From assembly GCF_001562015.1 (NCBI RefSeq), contig NZ_LASA01000088.1, positions 1 through 51,238 of the forward strand: a stretch of 51,238 nucleotides of DNA, given 5' to 3'. A program made the translations under genes and the position numbers. Position 1 is the first letter of the stretch. Each line of letters begins with the position of its first letter. This document shows positions 1-8,132 of this stretch, one piece after another. Under the pieces are notes generated by a model. The model did no database searches. It was not told the DNA's origin and saw only the letters and a list, made by a program, of their open reading frames with translations. Source of the DNA: Endozoicomonas arenosclerae. Lineage in GTDB: Bacteria > Pseudomonadota > Gammaproteobacteria > Pseudomonadales > Endozoicomonadaceae.

Positions 1-196
1 ACGCAATAGAGGCCAGTAGCTGGTGGTAACAGCCCGTTGCTTCCATAGCCAGGGCTGTTGACTGGGGCAGAGAGAGAACCCACTCCGTGATCTCTGTGGG
101 TGAATTAGCAATACGTTTGAAAGAACCATCCTGACTACAAATGTCTAACCATTGCGAAGACACATCAATACCAATGAAGTTAAGTATTGTTTCCAT
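1..196 (-). CDS. IS110-family transposase, N-terminal part (cut by window edge)
   Basis: Reading the minus strand from an ATG at 196 gives about 65 residues that open METILNFIGIDVSSQWLD and continue to AMEATGCYHQLLASIA at the window edge. The G-I-D-V-S block (first catalytic Asp) and the A-M-E-A-T-G-C-Y-H block (Glu) are the start of the N-terminal DEDD nuclease domain of IS110-family transposases. The C-terminal part lies outside the window. IS110 elements usually lack classic terminal inverted repeats, so no element boundary can be placed. The bases upstream of the start (about 197-300) show no other gene and may belong to the element's end. Confidence 0.85.
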   Translation of the reverse strand, partial: METILNFIGIDVSSQWLDICSQDGSFKRIANSPTEITEWVLSLPQSTALAMEATGCYHQLLASIA

Positions 197-390
197 AACG
201 GTCACCTAGATCTAATCTTCATACGGGGGGGGTGACCACAAGCTGGCGTTAGCTTGCAAAAATTGTCTACCGTAAGGTAGGAGTGCTCCTAATCGTCGCT
301 CATGCTTGTGGGTGGGGATTTCTCAGTCAGTCTGTCCGAAAGGCAGTAAGCAGTCGATGCCCCTCACCCCCGCCTCTAACCTTATACAAA

Positions 391-479
391 TAATTAGAGA
401 CAGGTTAAACATACAAGCTTGTCGAAGTGCATTACCAGCATCCTTCGACAAGCTCAGGATGAACGGAGTATGTATGACT
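391..479. repeat. REP/MITE-like palindromic repeat, copy 1
   Basis: A perfect 12-bp inverted repeat, AGCTTGTCGAAG (416-427) and CTTCGACAAGCT (443-454), sits inside a longer unit ending GGATGAACGGAGTATGTATG. The left part (TAATTAGAGACAGGTTAAAC) is the reverse complement of sequence at about 38500-38525. The right part matches, inverted, the block near 43141. Together with copies at 25205, 38434 and 43141 it forms a dispersed family. The rest of 197-540 holds no convincing gene. Confidence 0.8.
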
Positions 480-540
480 ATTAACGATGGCTGCACTAGT
501 GCCTATCCTGCTCAAAAAGCGCTTCAGGAGTCTATCCAAC

Positions 541-984
541 TCACAGAGGCTGAGGTGTCGCCTGCTGGCTTCGTTCAGCCAACATTTTTCGACAATACTT
601 CAACCAGAAACCATAGGGAGCACCAAGTACAAACAGTGCCAGTGTTTGACTGATGGATGCCTTGATGATGCCTTCCAGACTGGTACCCGCAATCAACAAA
701 ATCACAATATACAGAGGCAGCTGGAAACTCAGATAAGCCAGAATATCCGCCAGCACAGATTTCAGCCAGTGAGGTCTGGAACCGCTCAGCCAGACCACCA
801 CTTTATCCCGATAGTAGCCATACCCCCGGGCTGTAAGAATATTCACAGGTTGGCAAAGTAGCCGCGAAATCAACGACTGCTGCAGTGTAAAGCCAGCAAT
901 GGCCACTTCAATAAACATGCCAGTGACAAAGGTAAATGAGATCAGCGCACAAGTGTCCGCCAACCAGAAACGATTGATTTTCAT
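541..984 (-). CDS. alaE: AlaE-family L-alanine exporter
   Basis: This inner-membrane exporter pumps out L-alanine. About 147 residues from the ATG at 984. It matches E. coli AlaE along its length as I recall that sequence: an N-terminal L-A-D-T motif, a helix with a central E-V motif (FIEVAIAGFTLQQSL), the R-L-L-C-Q-P-V-N-I-L block, Y-G-Y-Y-R-D, the A-D-I-L-A-Y segment and a final Y-G-F-W-L-K-Y-C-R-K. Four membrane segments are expected. An upstream TTG at 1011 would add nine residues; I prefer the ATG, although no clear ribosome binding site is seen before it. The gene lies 360 bp downstream of the SDR at 1345 on the same strand. Confidence 0.85.
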   Translation of the reverse strand: MKINRFWLADTCALISFTFVTGMFIEVAIAGFTLQQSLISRLLCQPVNILTARGYGYYRDKVVVWLSGSRPHWLKSVLADILAYLSFQLPLYIVILLIAGTSLEGIIKASISQTLALFVLGAPYGFWLKYCRKMLAERSQQATPQPL

Positions 985-1249
985 TGGATAAAAAATAGTT
1001 TTGCACTGCAAACCTGTTAGGACAGCTAACCTGGATGCAGAATTAAAATTTAAATGCCTGGAAAAGTGCAGATGAACTGCAAAAGACAGAAGGGATCAAT
1101 CGTAATAAACAGTCAGACAGCGGCCACCGAACAGACCCAGAATGGCCCGTAAAGTAGAGAGAGTAACCTTTTGGTAGTACTGAGTGTTCATTGGGTAAAG
1201 ACAGAAAACAAATGAATGAGATAATCCGACGAGAATAAGATTGCATGCA

Positions 1250-1277
1250 ATCGTGATCAATCAGTATTAATCACGAT
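1250..1277. promoter_or_regulatory. Inverted repeat upstream of alaE, possible operator
   Basis: Perfect 8-bp arms ATCGTGAT (1250-1257) and ATCACGAT (1270-1277) are separated by 12 bases, next to the palindrome TTGCATGCAA (1241-1250). It lies about 270 bp upstream of alaE in the otherwise empty 985-1344 gap. There is no T-run, so a terminator is unlikely. An operator or a structured RNA is possible. It is not the same motif as the ATCGTC-N6-GACGAT box. Confidence 0.35.
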
Positions 1278-1344
1278 CCGATCAAACAGAGAAGCCTTAC
1301 CCAAAAACTATGCGCAGGTAAGACTTCCCGTCATGACTCACAAA

Positions 1345-2208
1345 CTACTCAATAACGGCGGGGTTGGCTTCAGCAGGACCACCCAGAAAGGCTCTATGAG
1401 AAGGTGGTTGCTGGCCATCAACATCCGTTACACCCAACTCTTCTGCCAGTTCAGCGGCTACCCAAACCTTTCCGGAACGTTCCAGCAGATCATCGGCATT
1501 CGCCAGCGCATTAATGACTCGACCACCAAACTCTGGGGTTTCAGCAGTAGCCGCCATATCGGCATACTTGTCGGGCTCAGCATCAAATACCTGCTGGGTT
1601 CTTTCTGTTTTGACCAGTCCCATCCAGAGCGACAAACAGGTGACATTGTAGGGTTTGAAGTCCACCGCCATGTCAGAAGAGAACTTGTCCAAAGCCGCCT
1701 TTCCTCCCCCATAGGCAGGACCGTGCATATAGCAACGGGCACCGAATGAGGAAATATTAACGATCAGCCCTTCTTTTTGTGCAGCCATTATCTTCCCGGC
1801 ATAAAAGCTGGCGACATAACTGGATCGGGTTCCCACTTCCATAATATCCAGCATGCCCAGACTCTTTTCCCAGAATGGGCCAGGCTGTGTCAATTCAGAA
1901 GGAATGGCTGTGGCATTGTTTACCAGAATATCCAGTCGACCACTTTCACGCTGTATGCGATCAAAGAGCTGCCTTACCTGAGAGTCATCACTGTGATCAC
2001 ACTCAATGGCAATCCCTTTGCCACCCAGCTCTGAAATTTCTGCTGCAGTGGCATAAATAGTGCCCGGAAGAGGGTTATCCCCTTCCTGGGTAGTGCGACC
2101 GGTGACATAAACAGTAGCGCCGGACTTGCCCAGTGCCAGAGCTATGCCCTTACCTACTCCCCTGCTGGCCCCTGTGACCAGAACCACTCGATCATGCTTC
2201 AACGGCAT
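1345..2208 (-). CDS. SDR oxidoreductase, DHRS1-like
   Basis: NAD(P)-dependent short-chain dehydrogenase of about 287 residues. It has the T-G-A-S-R-G-V-G cofactor loop near residue 15, an N-N-A-T motif, the I-S-S catalytic serine region and Y-G-G-G-K (YxxxK). The longer spacing with an insertion and the G-A-T-V-Y-V-T-G-R block resemble DHRS1-type SDRs, a family with reported steroid reductase activity. The ATG at 2208 is chosen over a TTG at 2214 because AGGAAG lies seven bases upstream. The start overlaps the end of the ketosteroid dehydrogenase gene by 17 bp, which implies translational coupling. It is the last gene of a three-gene operon starting at 4739. Substrate is inferred from context only. 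Confidence 0.85.
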   Translation of the reverse strand: MPLKHDRVVLVTGASRGVGKGIALALGKSGATVYVTGRTTQEGDNPLPGTIYATAAEISELGGKGIAIECDHSDDSQVRQLFDRIQRESGRLDILVNNATAIPSELTQPGPFWEKSLGMLDIMEVGTRSSYVASFYAGKIMAAQKEGLIVNISSFGARCYMHGPAYGGGKAALDKFSSDMAVDFKPYNVTCLSLWMGLVKTERTQQVFDAEPDKYADMAATAETPEFGGRVINALANADDLLERSGKVWVAAELAEELGVTDVDGQQPPSHRAFLGGPAEANPAVIE

Positions 2209-3952
2209 TCTCAACTTCCTGCTTGTTCTCGGTTGTCGCTTTTGGTTCGTACTGGCTCAGATGTTCTGCCGCCAGATAGCCAAAGGTCATAGCAGGACCA
2301 ATGGTTGAACCCGCCCCCGGGTAAGTATGGGCCATAACCGACGATGACGTGTTACCAATGGCGTAAAGTCCTTCGATGGCTTCACCATTTTCATGCAATA
2401 CACGCGCATTAACGTCTGTATACAGGCCGCCCTTGGTACCAATATCACCGGCATTGACTTTCAGAGCATAAAAAGGTCCTTTTTCAACCGGGGCAACACA
2501 AGGATTAGGTTTACAACCCGGATCTCCATAGAAACGATCAAACAGAGATTCACCTTTATTGAATTCAGGATCCTTACCGTCCTTCGCATGAACATTGAAG
2601 TCAGCAACGGTATTCACCAGCCCTTCTTTATCAATGCCAATTTTTTCAGCCAAAGCTTCCAGAGTGTCGGCTTTAACAAAATAATCCTTCAAACGCTTAG
2701 GCAGCGCGGCATCAGGCTGTGCATATCCTGGAAGAACCGCTCCACAGGGATACTTGTTGCGGAAGGTGGCATCAAATACAAACCAGCAAGGTACACCGGT
2801 GACACCTTCTTTATGGGTGTCGTACATGGCATAGCCGATGTCACTGTAGGGAGCGGCTTCGTTCACAAAACGTTTGCCACTACTGTTCACCATGATGCAA
2901 CCTGGCAAAGCTCTCTCAACAAACAACGCTCTGGCCTGAGGCTCACCGGTTGGCGTTGTGGTCGGAGCCCACCAGCTGTGATCCATCAGAGCGGTTTGTG
3001 CGCCTACTTCCAGACCTGCCCGGATAGCGTCACCGGTATTATTGCCAGCCGGGGTAGCACTCCAGCTGCTGTTGGATGGCTGTGGATGATACTTTTCACG
3101 CATGGCCTGATTCTGCTCAAAGCCACCCGCTCCCAGCACCACACCTTTTCTGGCATGAATGGTTTCAACCTTGCCATTCCTGCGAATAGTGATACCTGTT
3201 ACACGGCCATCTTCTTGAACCAGCTTTTCCATGGGAGAACTGAGCCACAGAGGAATATCACGATCCATCATGGATTTTCTGAGTGAACCGATCAAAGCAC
3301 CACCCAGAGTCAGGTGACGATCTTTTGGCCCTTTAATACGACCACCGATGTCTGTGTAATAGCGAATCATGACTTTCATGTTGGTCCAGATCCAGCCAGG
3401 TGCTCGGGTGAGCATCTGCCGGGCTTCTTTCACACTCATGGTCATCCGACCCATCATGAGAGTGCCTTTACCTGGTGGACGCTGAAGATCAAATTGATCA
3501 CCCAGTTTACGGGCATCAAAAGGGATAGGGTCCATGGAACGATAGCCTGGCATGCCATGATCCAGCTCCGGGTAGTAGTCGGTATACTCGGCCTGAGCTT
3601 CAAACTTTACATGACTATTGTCTTCCAGGTATTTGACCATCTTGCGGGCATTGGCCACATAGGCTTCAATTCGGCCATCTTCTACCGGGTTCTGAATGAC
3701 ATTCTTGATGTATTCCACGCCGGCTTCATCATTATCTTTCTGACCCATCTGGCTGATCTGGTGATTGTTGGGAATCCAGATACCACCACCGGAAATGGCC
3801 GAAGTACCGCCATAAAGGTCGGACTTCTCAATGACCAGTACTTTCAGGCCAAGGTCGTGAGCCTTGATAGAAGTGGTCAGCGCTCCTGCACCAGACCCCA
3901 CCACTACCACGTCAAATTCATGATCCCAGTTCTTGTTATTATTGCTCATCAT
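2192..3952 (-). CDS. kstD: 3-ketosteroid dehydrogenase, KstD-like flavoprotein
   Basis: FAD-dependent dehydrogenase that introduces a double bond into steroid ring A (Delta1, or possibly Delta4(5alpha)). About 586 residues. The N-terminal Rossmann motif is V-V-V-G-S-G-A-G-A-L followed by V-I-E-K and Y-G-G-T-S-A-I-S-G-G. The C-terminal half has G-P-F-Y-A, G-T-K-G-G-L, G-L-Y-A-I-G-N-T-S and Y-P-G-A-G-S-T-I-G-P-A-M-T-F-G, typical of the fumarate-reductase/KstD family. The ATG-ATG at 3952/3949 follows AAGGA, so I reject the ATG at 3979, which lacks a ribosome site and lies inside the upstream gene. It is co-transcribed with SDR genes on both sides. Sequence alone does not decide between Delta1 and Delta4 regiochemistry. 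Confidence 0.85.
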   Translation of the reverse strand: MMSNNNKNWDHEFDVVVVGSGAGALTTSIKAHDLGLKVLVIEKSDLYGGTSAISGGGIWIPNNHQISQMGQKDNDEAGVEYIKNVIQNPVEDGRIEAYVANARKMVKYLEDNSHVKFEAQAEYTDYYPELDHGMPGYRSMDPIPFDARKLGDQFDLQRPPGKGTLMMGRMTMSVKEARQMLTRAPGWIWTNMKVMIRYYTDIGGRIKGPKDRHLTLGGALIGSLRKSMMDRDIPLWLSSPMEKLVQEDGRVTGITIRRNGKVETIHARKGVVLGAGGFEQNQAMREKYHPQPSNSSWSATPAGNNTGDAIRAGLEVGAQTALMDHSWWAPTTTPTGEPQARALFVERALPGCIMVNSSGKRFVNEAAPYSDIGYAMYDTHKEGVTGVPCWFVFDATFRNKYPCGAVLPGYAQPDAALPKRLKDYFVKADTLEALAEKIGIDKEGLVNTVADFNVHAKDGKDPEFNKGESLFDRFYGDPGCKPNPCVAPVEKGPFYALKVNAGDIGTKGGLYTDVNARVLHENGEAIEGLYAIGNTSSSVMAHTYPGAGSTIGPAMTFGYLAAEHLSQYEPKATTENKQEVENAVEA

Positions 3953-3959
3953 TGATTCC

Positions 3960-4739
3960 TTAAACGTGATAGCCGCCATCGACAGAGATCATCTGCCCGG
4001 TAATGTATTTCGCCCTGGACGATGCCAGGAAGCTGACTGCATCAGCCACTTCTTCCGGCCTGCCAAAGCGCTGCACACATAATCCTGATTTCACCAGCTC
4101 ACACCACTGATCATCAAAAACACCTTCTTCCCTCAAACGCAGGAAAATGCCGGTCTCTATAACTCCAATAGCGACACTGTTCGCCCTGACGCCATGATGA
4201 CCTTCTTCTTTGGCAATGCCTTTAATCAGCGCCTCAATAGAAGCCTTGGGTGCTACCGATAAAACGTCACGGGCCGGGTATCGGCTTAACCCTGCTGAGC
4301 TGATATGAACAATGGAACCGTGACTTTTTCTTAGATAGGGAATCGCTGTATGGGCAACGTTATAAAAGCCGTTAACGTCACTCTGGATAACTTCCTGCCA
4401 GAGTTGAGGTTTAATATTGGCGATGTAATCTTGAGGAATGTCATAACCTGTAGCCATGACAAGGGTGTGAACCTGTCCATACTGGCGGGAAAGCTGCTCA
4501 AACAATGTGGCAATGGTATCCAGATTGGCCATATCCAACTGAAAGGCTTCTACAGAACCTCCTTCAGCTTCAATCTCTGATACCACTTCCTGTGCCCGGG
4601 CCTGGTTCTTGTGATAGGTCAGGGCAACCTTCGCCCCTTGCTCTGACAGGCGTTTGCAGACAGCACTACCGACTCCGCCACTGCCGCCTATGACCAGCGC
4701 GACCCCGCCGGGGAATTCTTCATTATTGTTATTATTCAT
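3960..4739 (-). CDS. SDR-family protein lacking the catalytic tyrosine
   Basis: SDR fold of about 259 residues, first gene of the KstD operon. The cofactor loop G-G-S-G-G-V-G is intact near residue 18 and the C-terminal Y-I-T-G-Q-M-I-S-V-D-G-G-Y is classical. The usual N-N-A-G is replaced by M-A-T-G. The active-site Y-x-x-x-K reads S-V-A-P-K, so the tyrosine is a serine while the serine block (H-I-S-S-A-G) is present. It may be a pseudo-enzyme, a binding partner, or use another acid/base. The N-terminus MNNNNNEEF is a low-complexity Asn run. The stop is eight bases before the KstD start. Confidence 0.8.
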   Translation of the reverse strand: MNNNNNEEFPGGVALVIGGSGGVGSAVCKRLSEQGAKVALTYHKNQARAQEVVSEIEAEGGSVEAFQLDMANLDTIATLFEQLSRQYGQVHTLVMATGYDIPQDYIANIKPQLWQEVIQSDVNGFYNVAHTAIPYLRKSHGSIVHISSAGLSRYPARDVLSVAPKASIEALIKGIAKEEGHHGVRANSVAIGVIETGIFLRLREEGVFDDQWCELVKSGLCVQRFGRPEEVADAVSFLASSRAKYITGQMISVDGGYHV

Positions 4740-4767
4740 GAGGTGTCTCTGCAGAGAGAAGCAAAAG

Positions 4768-4796
4768 ATCTATTTATAGTGTTCCTATAAATAGAT
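4768..4796. promoter_or_regulatory. 12-bp perfect inverted repeat in the KstD operon leader
   Basis: Arms ATCTATTTATAG (4768-4779) and CTATAAATAGAT (4785-4796) are separated by TGTTC. It lies 29 bp upstream of the first gene of the operon and carries TATAAA- and TATTTAT-like sequences that could be a -10 element on the minus strand. An operator overlapping the promoter is the likely reading. The hairpin is AT-only and lacks a downstream T-run, so a terminator is less likely. Confidence 0.5.
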
Positions 4797-4834
4797 TGGA
4801 TACCTGAATTTTTTCGTCTGGCACCCAATCTATC

Positions 4835-4852
4835 ATCGTCCGAAGAGACTAA
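4835..4852. promoter_or_regulatory. Candidate steroid-regulon operator box (KstD operon)
   Basis: ATCGTC-CGAAGA-GACTAA, read on the plus strand. It is one of six boxes of the form ATCGTY-N6-RACKAW in this window. It lies 95 bp upstream of the ATG at 4739, so on the operon strand it reads TTAGTC-N6-GACGAT. Confidence 0.6.
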
Positions 4853-4896
4853 CGGCCTGATAGTACTTAAATGGCATTTAGTAAATATCTGGTCTG

Positions 4897-5760
4897 CTAT
4901 TTGCGATCTTCATATCGAAGTGCGGCAAAAGTCAGAGAGACCAGTCTTTTGACATCATCCTCTGGCAACTTTCGGTAATAGCTCTCAACAAGCAGTTTTA
5001 TAGTTTGAACATCATCATTACTCACCGGACGGGCAAACATTTTCCTGAACATCATGGCCATTCTTTTTATACGATCATCATCGTTCGATTCAAAACTGCT
5101 TGCAGACATCCTGGCCAACACAAGGTGTATCAGTCGAACCTGCTCATGCTCATTGACTTCCTTGCCATAAAGATCCTTCACTAAGGCCTTCAGAATTTCA
5201 AAGTGTGCATCCCCAAGCTCACTGGCAATATATCTACCAGCCATGTTCACCAGGTGCTCAACCCGCTCATCTCTTTTGAGCCTGCTTTCATAGTCTCGGC
5301 AGGCTCTTGAGAATTCCTGAGCCTGTAAGCAGGTTCTTCTGATCTTTTCCTGCTCAGGTAATGCTTCCAGAGCTTCACAAACACTGCTGCTCAATAGCTC
5401 AGCCTCCACCTTATCGAGACGTGGATAGAGGCATTGAGTCAAAAAGAAAATGCGATCTCTGCGGTGCCATAAGTAAGGCGCGTCCAGCACATTGGTCACC
5501 AGATTTTCGACCTTGTCCTGTTCGGTTATCTCCCAATCTTCAAGAGCTTTGGGTGCAGAAGCTGTAAAGGCTGGATTCAAGTGTTGGTAGCCGGTACTGA
5601 TTGTCGAACATGCAGGCACAGCATAAATAACAGTTCCCGAATTAGAAGCCAATGCAGGGCTACGGGTCACAACGCCTGTTTGAGTGCTGGAAACGACGGG
5701 CTGCCAAAGGGGGTTCAAACTTTCCATGTCCTGTTTATCTCTCAGTCGGTCCTCGATCAT
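4897..5760 (-). CDS. Hypothetical protein
   Basis: Unrecognised protein of 287 residues starting at ATG 5760. The first 70 residues are Ser/Thr/Pro-rich and look disordered. From about residue 75 on the chain is predicted helical, charged and leucine-rich (for example VEHLVNMAGRYIASELGD). There is no signal peptide, no membrane segment and no enzyme motif that I can see. A second candidate start at 5727 has AGGA too close to the ATG. The gene is followed by the KstD leader and preceded by a strong terminator, so it is transcribed alone. A disordered N-terminus plus a helical body is seen in secreted effectors, but nothing here proves that. Confidence 0.7.
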   Translation of the reverse strand: MIEDRLRDKQDMESLNPLWQPVVSSTQTGVVTRSPALASNSGTVIYAVPACSTISTGYQHLNPAFTASAPKALEDWEITEQDKVENLVTNVLDAPYLWHRRDRIFFLTQCLYPRLDKVEAELLSSSVCEALEALPEQEKIRRTCLQAQEFSRACRDYESRLKRDERVEHLVNMAGRYIASELGDAHFEILKALVKDLYGKEVNEHEQVRLIHLVLARMSASSFESNDDDRIKRMAMMFRKMFARPVSNDDVQTIKLLVESYYRKLPEDDVKRLVSLTFAALRYEDRK

Positions 5761-5817
5761 TCTTTGACCGAAAAATTAAGAGATAGTTCCAGAGACAAGA
5801 GAAGTAGAGTGCTCAGT

Positions 5818-5855
5818 AAAAAAAGCAGGAAGGCCCAATCATCAAGCCTTCCTGC
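5818..5855 (-). terminator. Rho-independent terminator
   Basis: On the minus strand the stem GCAGGAAGGC / GCCTTCCTGC (10 bp, plus-strand arms 5825-5834 and 5846-5855) is followed by seven T. It lies eight bases past the stop of the gene at 5863, so it ends that transcript. Confidence 0.9.
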
Positions 5856-5862
5856 AGAGGTA

Positions 5863-7239
5863 TTAAAGTTTGGCCTTTGCCTTGCCAATCTGTGACTGCA
5901 GCCAGGCAATTTCACTGAAGGTTTTATGCGTCTCAGCAGCATTCTTCAGCAATACTTGCAAAACCTGAATATGGGTCTCAGTCACTTTCTTGTTATCGGG
6001 CTCCGCTTCCAAAGCCACCTCAACCAGGTGAATCGCTTTGATCGGATCGCCTTCTTTCAAGCGTTTTTGCGCCATCTTGATGACGTTATCCACACCACCA
6101 GCCAGTTCTACAAGATCGGAATAAACTACAGTGGGCCTATAAGGATAGAGTTCACTGGTGTACTTGTATTGGAACCAGGCTCCAGCTTGATTGACAGTCT
6201 CACGAATCGTCCACTCAACACGACCATGCTGCTGGCTCAGCCCTGCGTACTCTTCAGGCAATTGAATGTCACGCATCAACTGGTAAACATCCTTACCCTG
6301 ACTCAAGCCTGTCCAGATTTCATCATGAACATAAGTCGCAGCATCCCTGAGCAGTGTCAGGTTACTCATGATCTCTTTCTTATCAGTAATGGGCTTATCC
6401 TGACCTGGCAGCAGAATTTCAGGCTCCAGGTTGATCATGGTATTCAGGGTTTCAATGTACTCTTCCAGAATACGGTTCCGGTCGGAACGTACTGTTCCCA
6501 GGTTTGGCCACATGGGAATTTCAGGCCCTACTGAACCACCACCGGCGAAGAGTATTTTTTCATCCGGCATCCAGAGACCGGCTGAGTTAATTCCCTCTGC
6601 ACCCGGTAGAGCAATCACTTCAAACTTAACGCCACCCAGCTCGAATTTATAGCCGTCATGGTCTTCAACCATGATGTCCGGAGTAATGGGTCTGTAAGGG
6701 AAAGGATCTTTTTTCCTGGCTTGCTGCTGGGACTTTTTCATCAGCTCCTTTGTCCAGCTGTAAAGCTCTGCATAACGTGGCAACAGGAACTGACTGGCTT
6801 TCTTACGATGCACCATGTATTCAGCCGATGAGCGAGTCATGATGATCTGGGTATCTTCATCCCTGATCATAGGAATCCCCCCTACATCGTCATGCTGACC
6901 CTGAGGCAGGAAGATGTATTTGACCGGTCCTTTCAACACCTCTTTCAAAAGCGCCATCTGCTTAGGCGCCTGGTGAGCAAAGCCGGTATCAATAACAACA
7001 GCCCCTTCAGGAGTGTTCACCAGATACACATTGGCCAGGCCGGAGACATAAAAAACATTTTCGGTTATGGCGACACGTTCAATAGGTACACGAATAAGGT
7101 CACCTACTGGAGTACCACCAGCACGGACATCCTTGGTGTTGAGATTCACATCGGTACCGGTGGAAGCACTGCTGGCAACACTGAGGCTCAAGCCAAACAG
7201 CACAGCAGAGATCTGTTTCAAACTGGAGGGAATGGACAT
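5863..7239 (-). CDS. Exported MBL-fold, alkylsulfatase-like protein with degenerate metal site
   Basis: 458 residues. The N-terminus (MSIPSSLKQI, then a hydrophobic stretch to A-S-S-A-S) is a signal peptide. Residues about 60-290 follow the metallo-beta-lactamase fold. The last 90 residues (E-L-A-G-G-V-D-N-V-I-K-M-A-Q-K onward, with E-A-E-P-D-N-K) match the dimerisation domain of SdsA1-like alkyl sulfatases. The metal signature H-x-H-x-D-H is replaced by Q-G-Q-H-D-D (113-118), the later P-G-H is P-G-A, and the G-D-S loop reads G-G-G-S. Zinc binding is therefore doubtful and catalysis may be lost or altered. The ATG at 7239 follows GGAG. It is divergent from the TetR gene. Confidence 0.75.
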   Translation of the reverse strand: MSIPSSLKQISAVLFGLSLSVASSASTGTDVNLNTKDVRAGGTPVGDLIRVPIERVAITENVFYVSGLANVYLVNTPEGAVVIDTGFAHQAPKQMALLKEVLKGPVKYIFLPQGQHDDVGGIPMIRDEDTQIIMTRSSAEYMVHRKKASQFLLPRYAELYSWTKELMKKSQQQARKKDPFPYRPITPDIMVEDHDGYKFELGGVKFEVIALPGAEGINSAGLWMPDEKILFAGGGSVGPEIPMWPNLGTVRSDRNRILEEYIETLNTMINLEPEILLPGQDKPITDKKEIMSNLTLLRDAATYVHDEIWTGLSQGKDVYQLMRDIQLPEEYAGLSQQHGRVEWTIRETVNQAGAWFQYKYTSELYPYRPTVVYSDLVELAGGVDNVIKMAQKRLKEGDPIKAIHLVEVALEAEPDNKKVTETHIQVLQVLLKNAAETHKTFSEIAWLQSQIGKAKAKL

Positions 7240-7457
7240 GGGTTAGGCTCCACACTTTTGTTTTTATTCTTGCTATGAGCCTTGTCTCACTCGCTCACAG
7301 CCGTTTGCCCTTAAACCCCAAACCTGACAACAAAACAGTACATCATGGTAAATTTGATTTGAACTATGACAAATAGGGTTACACTTTTCAATATCTGTTT
7401 CATTTTTCCGAGTTTCTTTTACATCCATTAAGAATTTCATAGAATCCAGAGAACAGC

Positions 7458-7490
7458 CATGAGCGATAAAAGCAGTCATGAGCGATAAAA
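7458..7490. repeat. Direct repeat of 14 bp upstream of tetR-type gene
   Basis: CATGAGCGATAAAA occurs at 7458-7471 and again at 7477-7490, 19 bp apart, 23-55 bp before the regulator's start. The first copy opens a nine-codon ORF (MSDKSSHER). Tandem sites about two helical turns apart could bind a regulator, or this may be a chance duplication. Confidence 0.45.
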
Positions 7491-7512
7491 TAGCCCAATA
7501 ACGAGTTTGACC

Positions 7513-8130
7513 ATGAGCAGTGATCCATTTAGCCAACAGAGCCAGAGCAGGGACACCAAAGCCAGTCGCACGCTTAACCTGATTCTGGATGCCGCTCTGA
7601 GCTGTTACGAACGCAATGGCATCGATAAAACCAATATTGATGAAGTGGCCCGTGAAGCTGGCGTAAGCCGCACCACTTTTTATCGGTATGCCAAGAATCG
7701 TGAAGACTTGTTTAACCAGGTACTCAAACGGGATGCCCAGGAGCGAACCGAAGAAAGAAATGTCGCCCTGCGATATCATGATAATCTGGCCGATGTTTTG
7801 ATTGATGGTGCCCTGTTCAACATGCGTGGCAGAAAGCATCGCACCATGTTTAAACTGCTGTTTTCTGAGGATCAGCCTTCTGCCATTGGAAGAGGCAATC
7901 TATCACCCGCCAACTTCAGACCCATGGCTCGCTCCATGATAGAAAATGCTTTTAATCGTGAACTGGAACGAGGCAATATTCGCGAGGGCATGACACTCGA
8001 TCTGGCTGTAGAGTTTATTTGCCGAATTCTGCTGTCACTCATGGCCCACCCCGACCCGTTTCTGGATGACGAGAGATCTCTCAGACAGTTTTTGGAAGCC
8101 ACCCTGCTTCCTCCCATCATTAAGGACTAA
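7513..8130 (+). CDS. TetR-family transcriptional regulator
   Basis: One-component regulator of about 205 residues. The N-terminal helix-turn-helix (T-N-I-D-E-V-A-R-E-A-G-V-S-R-T-T-F-Y-R-Y) is standard for TetR, and the C-terminal ligand domain is divergent. The ATG at 7513 is preferred to a TTG six bases upstream. It is divergent from the MBL-fold gene and adjacent to steroid genes, so it could sense a steroid or acyl-CoA intermediate. It is a candidate binder of the ATCGTC-N6-GACGAT box, although none of those boxes lies in its own promoter. The stop is two bases from the next gene. Confidence 0.85.
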   Translation: MSSDPFSQQSQSRDTKASRTLNLILDAALSCYERNGIDKTNIDEVAREAGVSRTTFYRYAKNREDLFNQVLKRDAQERTEERNVALRYHDNLADVLIDGALFNMRGRKHRTMFKLLFSEDQPSAIGRGNLSPANFRPMARSMIENAFNRELERGNIREGMTLDLAVEFICRILLSLMAHPDPFLDDERSLRQFLEATLLPPIIKD

Positions 8131-8132
8131 AG

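Noticed and set aside
1043-1246. 67-codon minus-strand ORF between alaE and the SDR gene
   Set aside because: Cys/Ser-rich composition, no ribosome site, no family resemblance and an intergenic position; most likely chance.
2393-3955. Long plus-strand ORFs (297 and 213 codons) opposite the ketosteroid dehydrogenase gene
   Set aside because: They are antisense shadows of a clear coding gene and carry no family motifs.
7273-7839. 188-codon minus-strand ORF opposite the TetR gene
   Set aside because: Overlaps the well-supported TetR reading frame and the promoter region, with no domain of its own.
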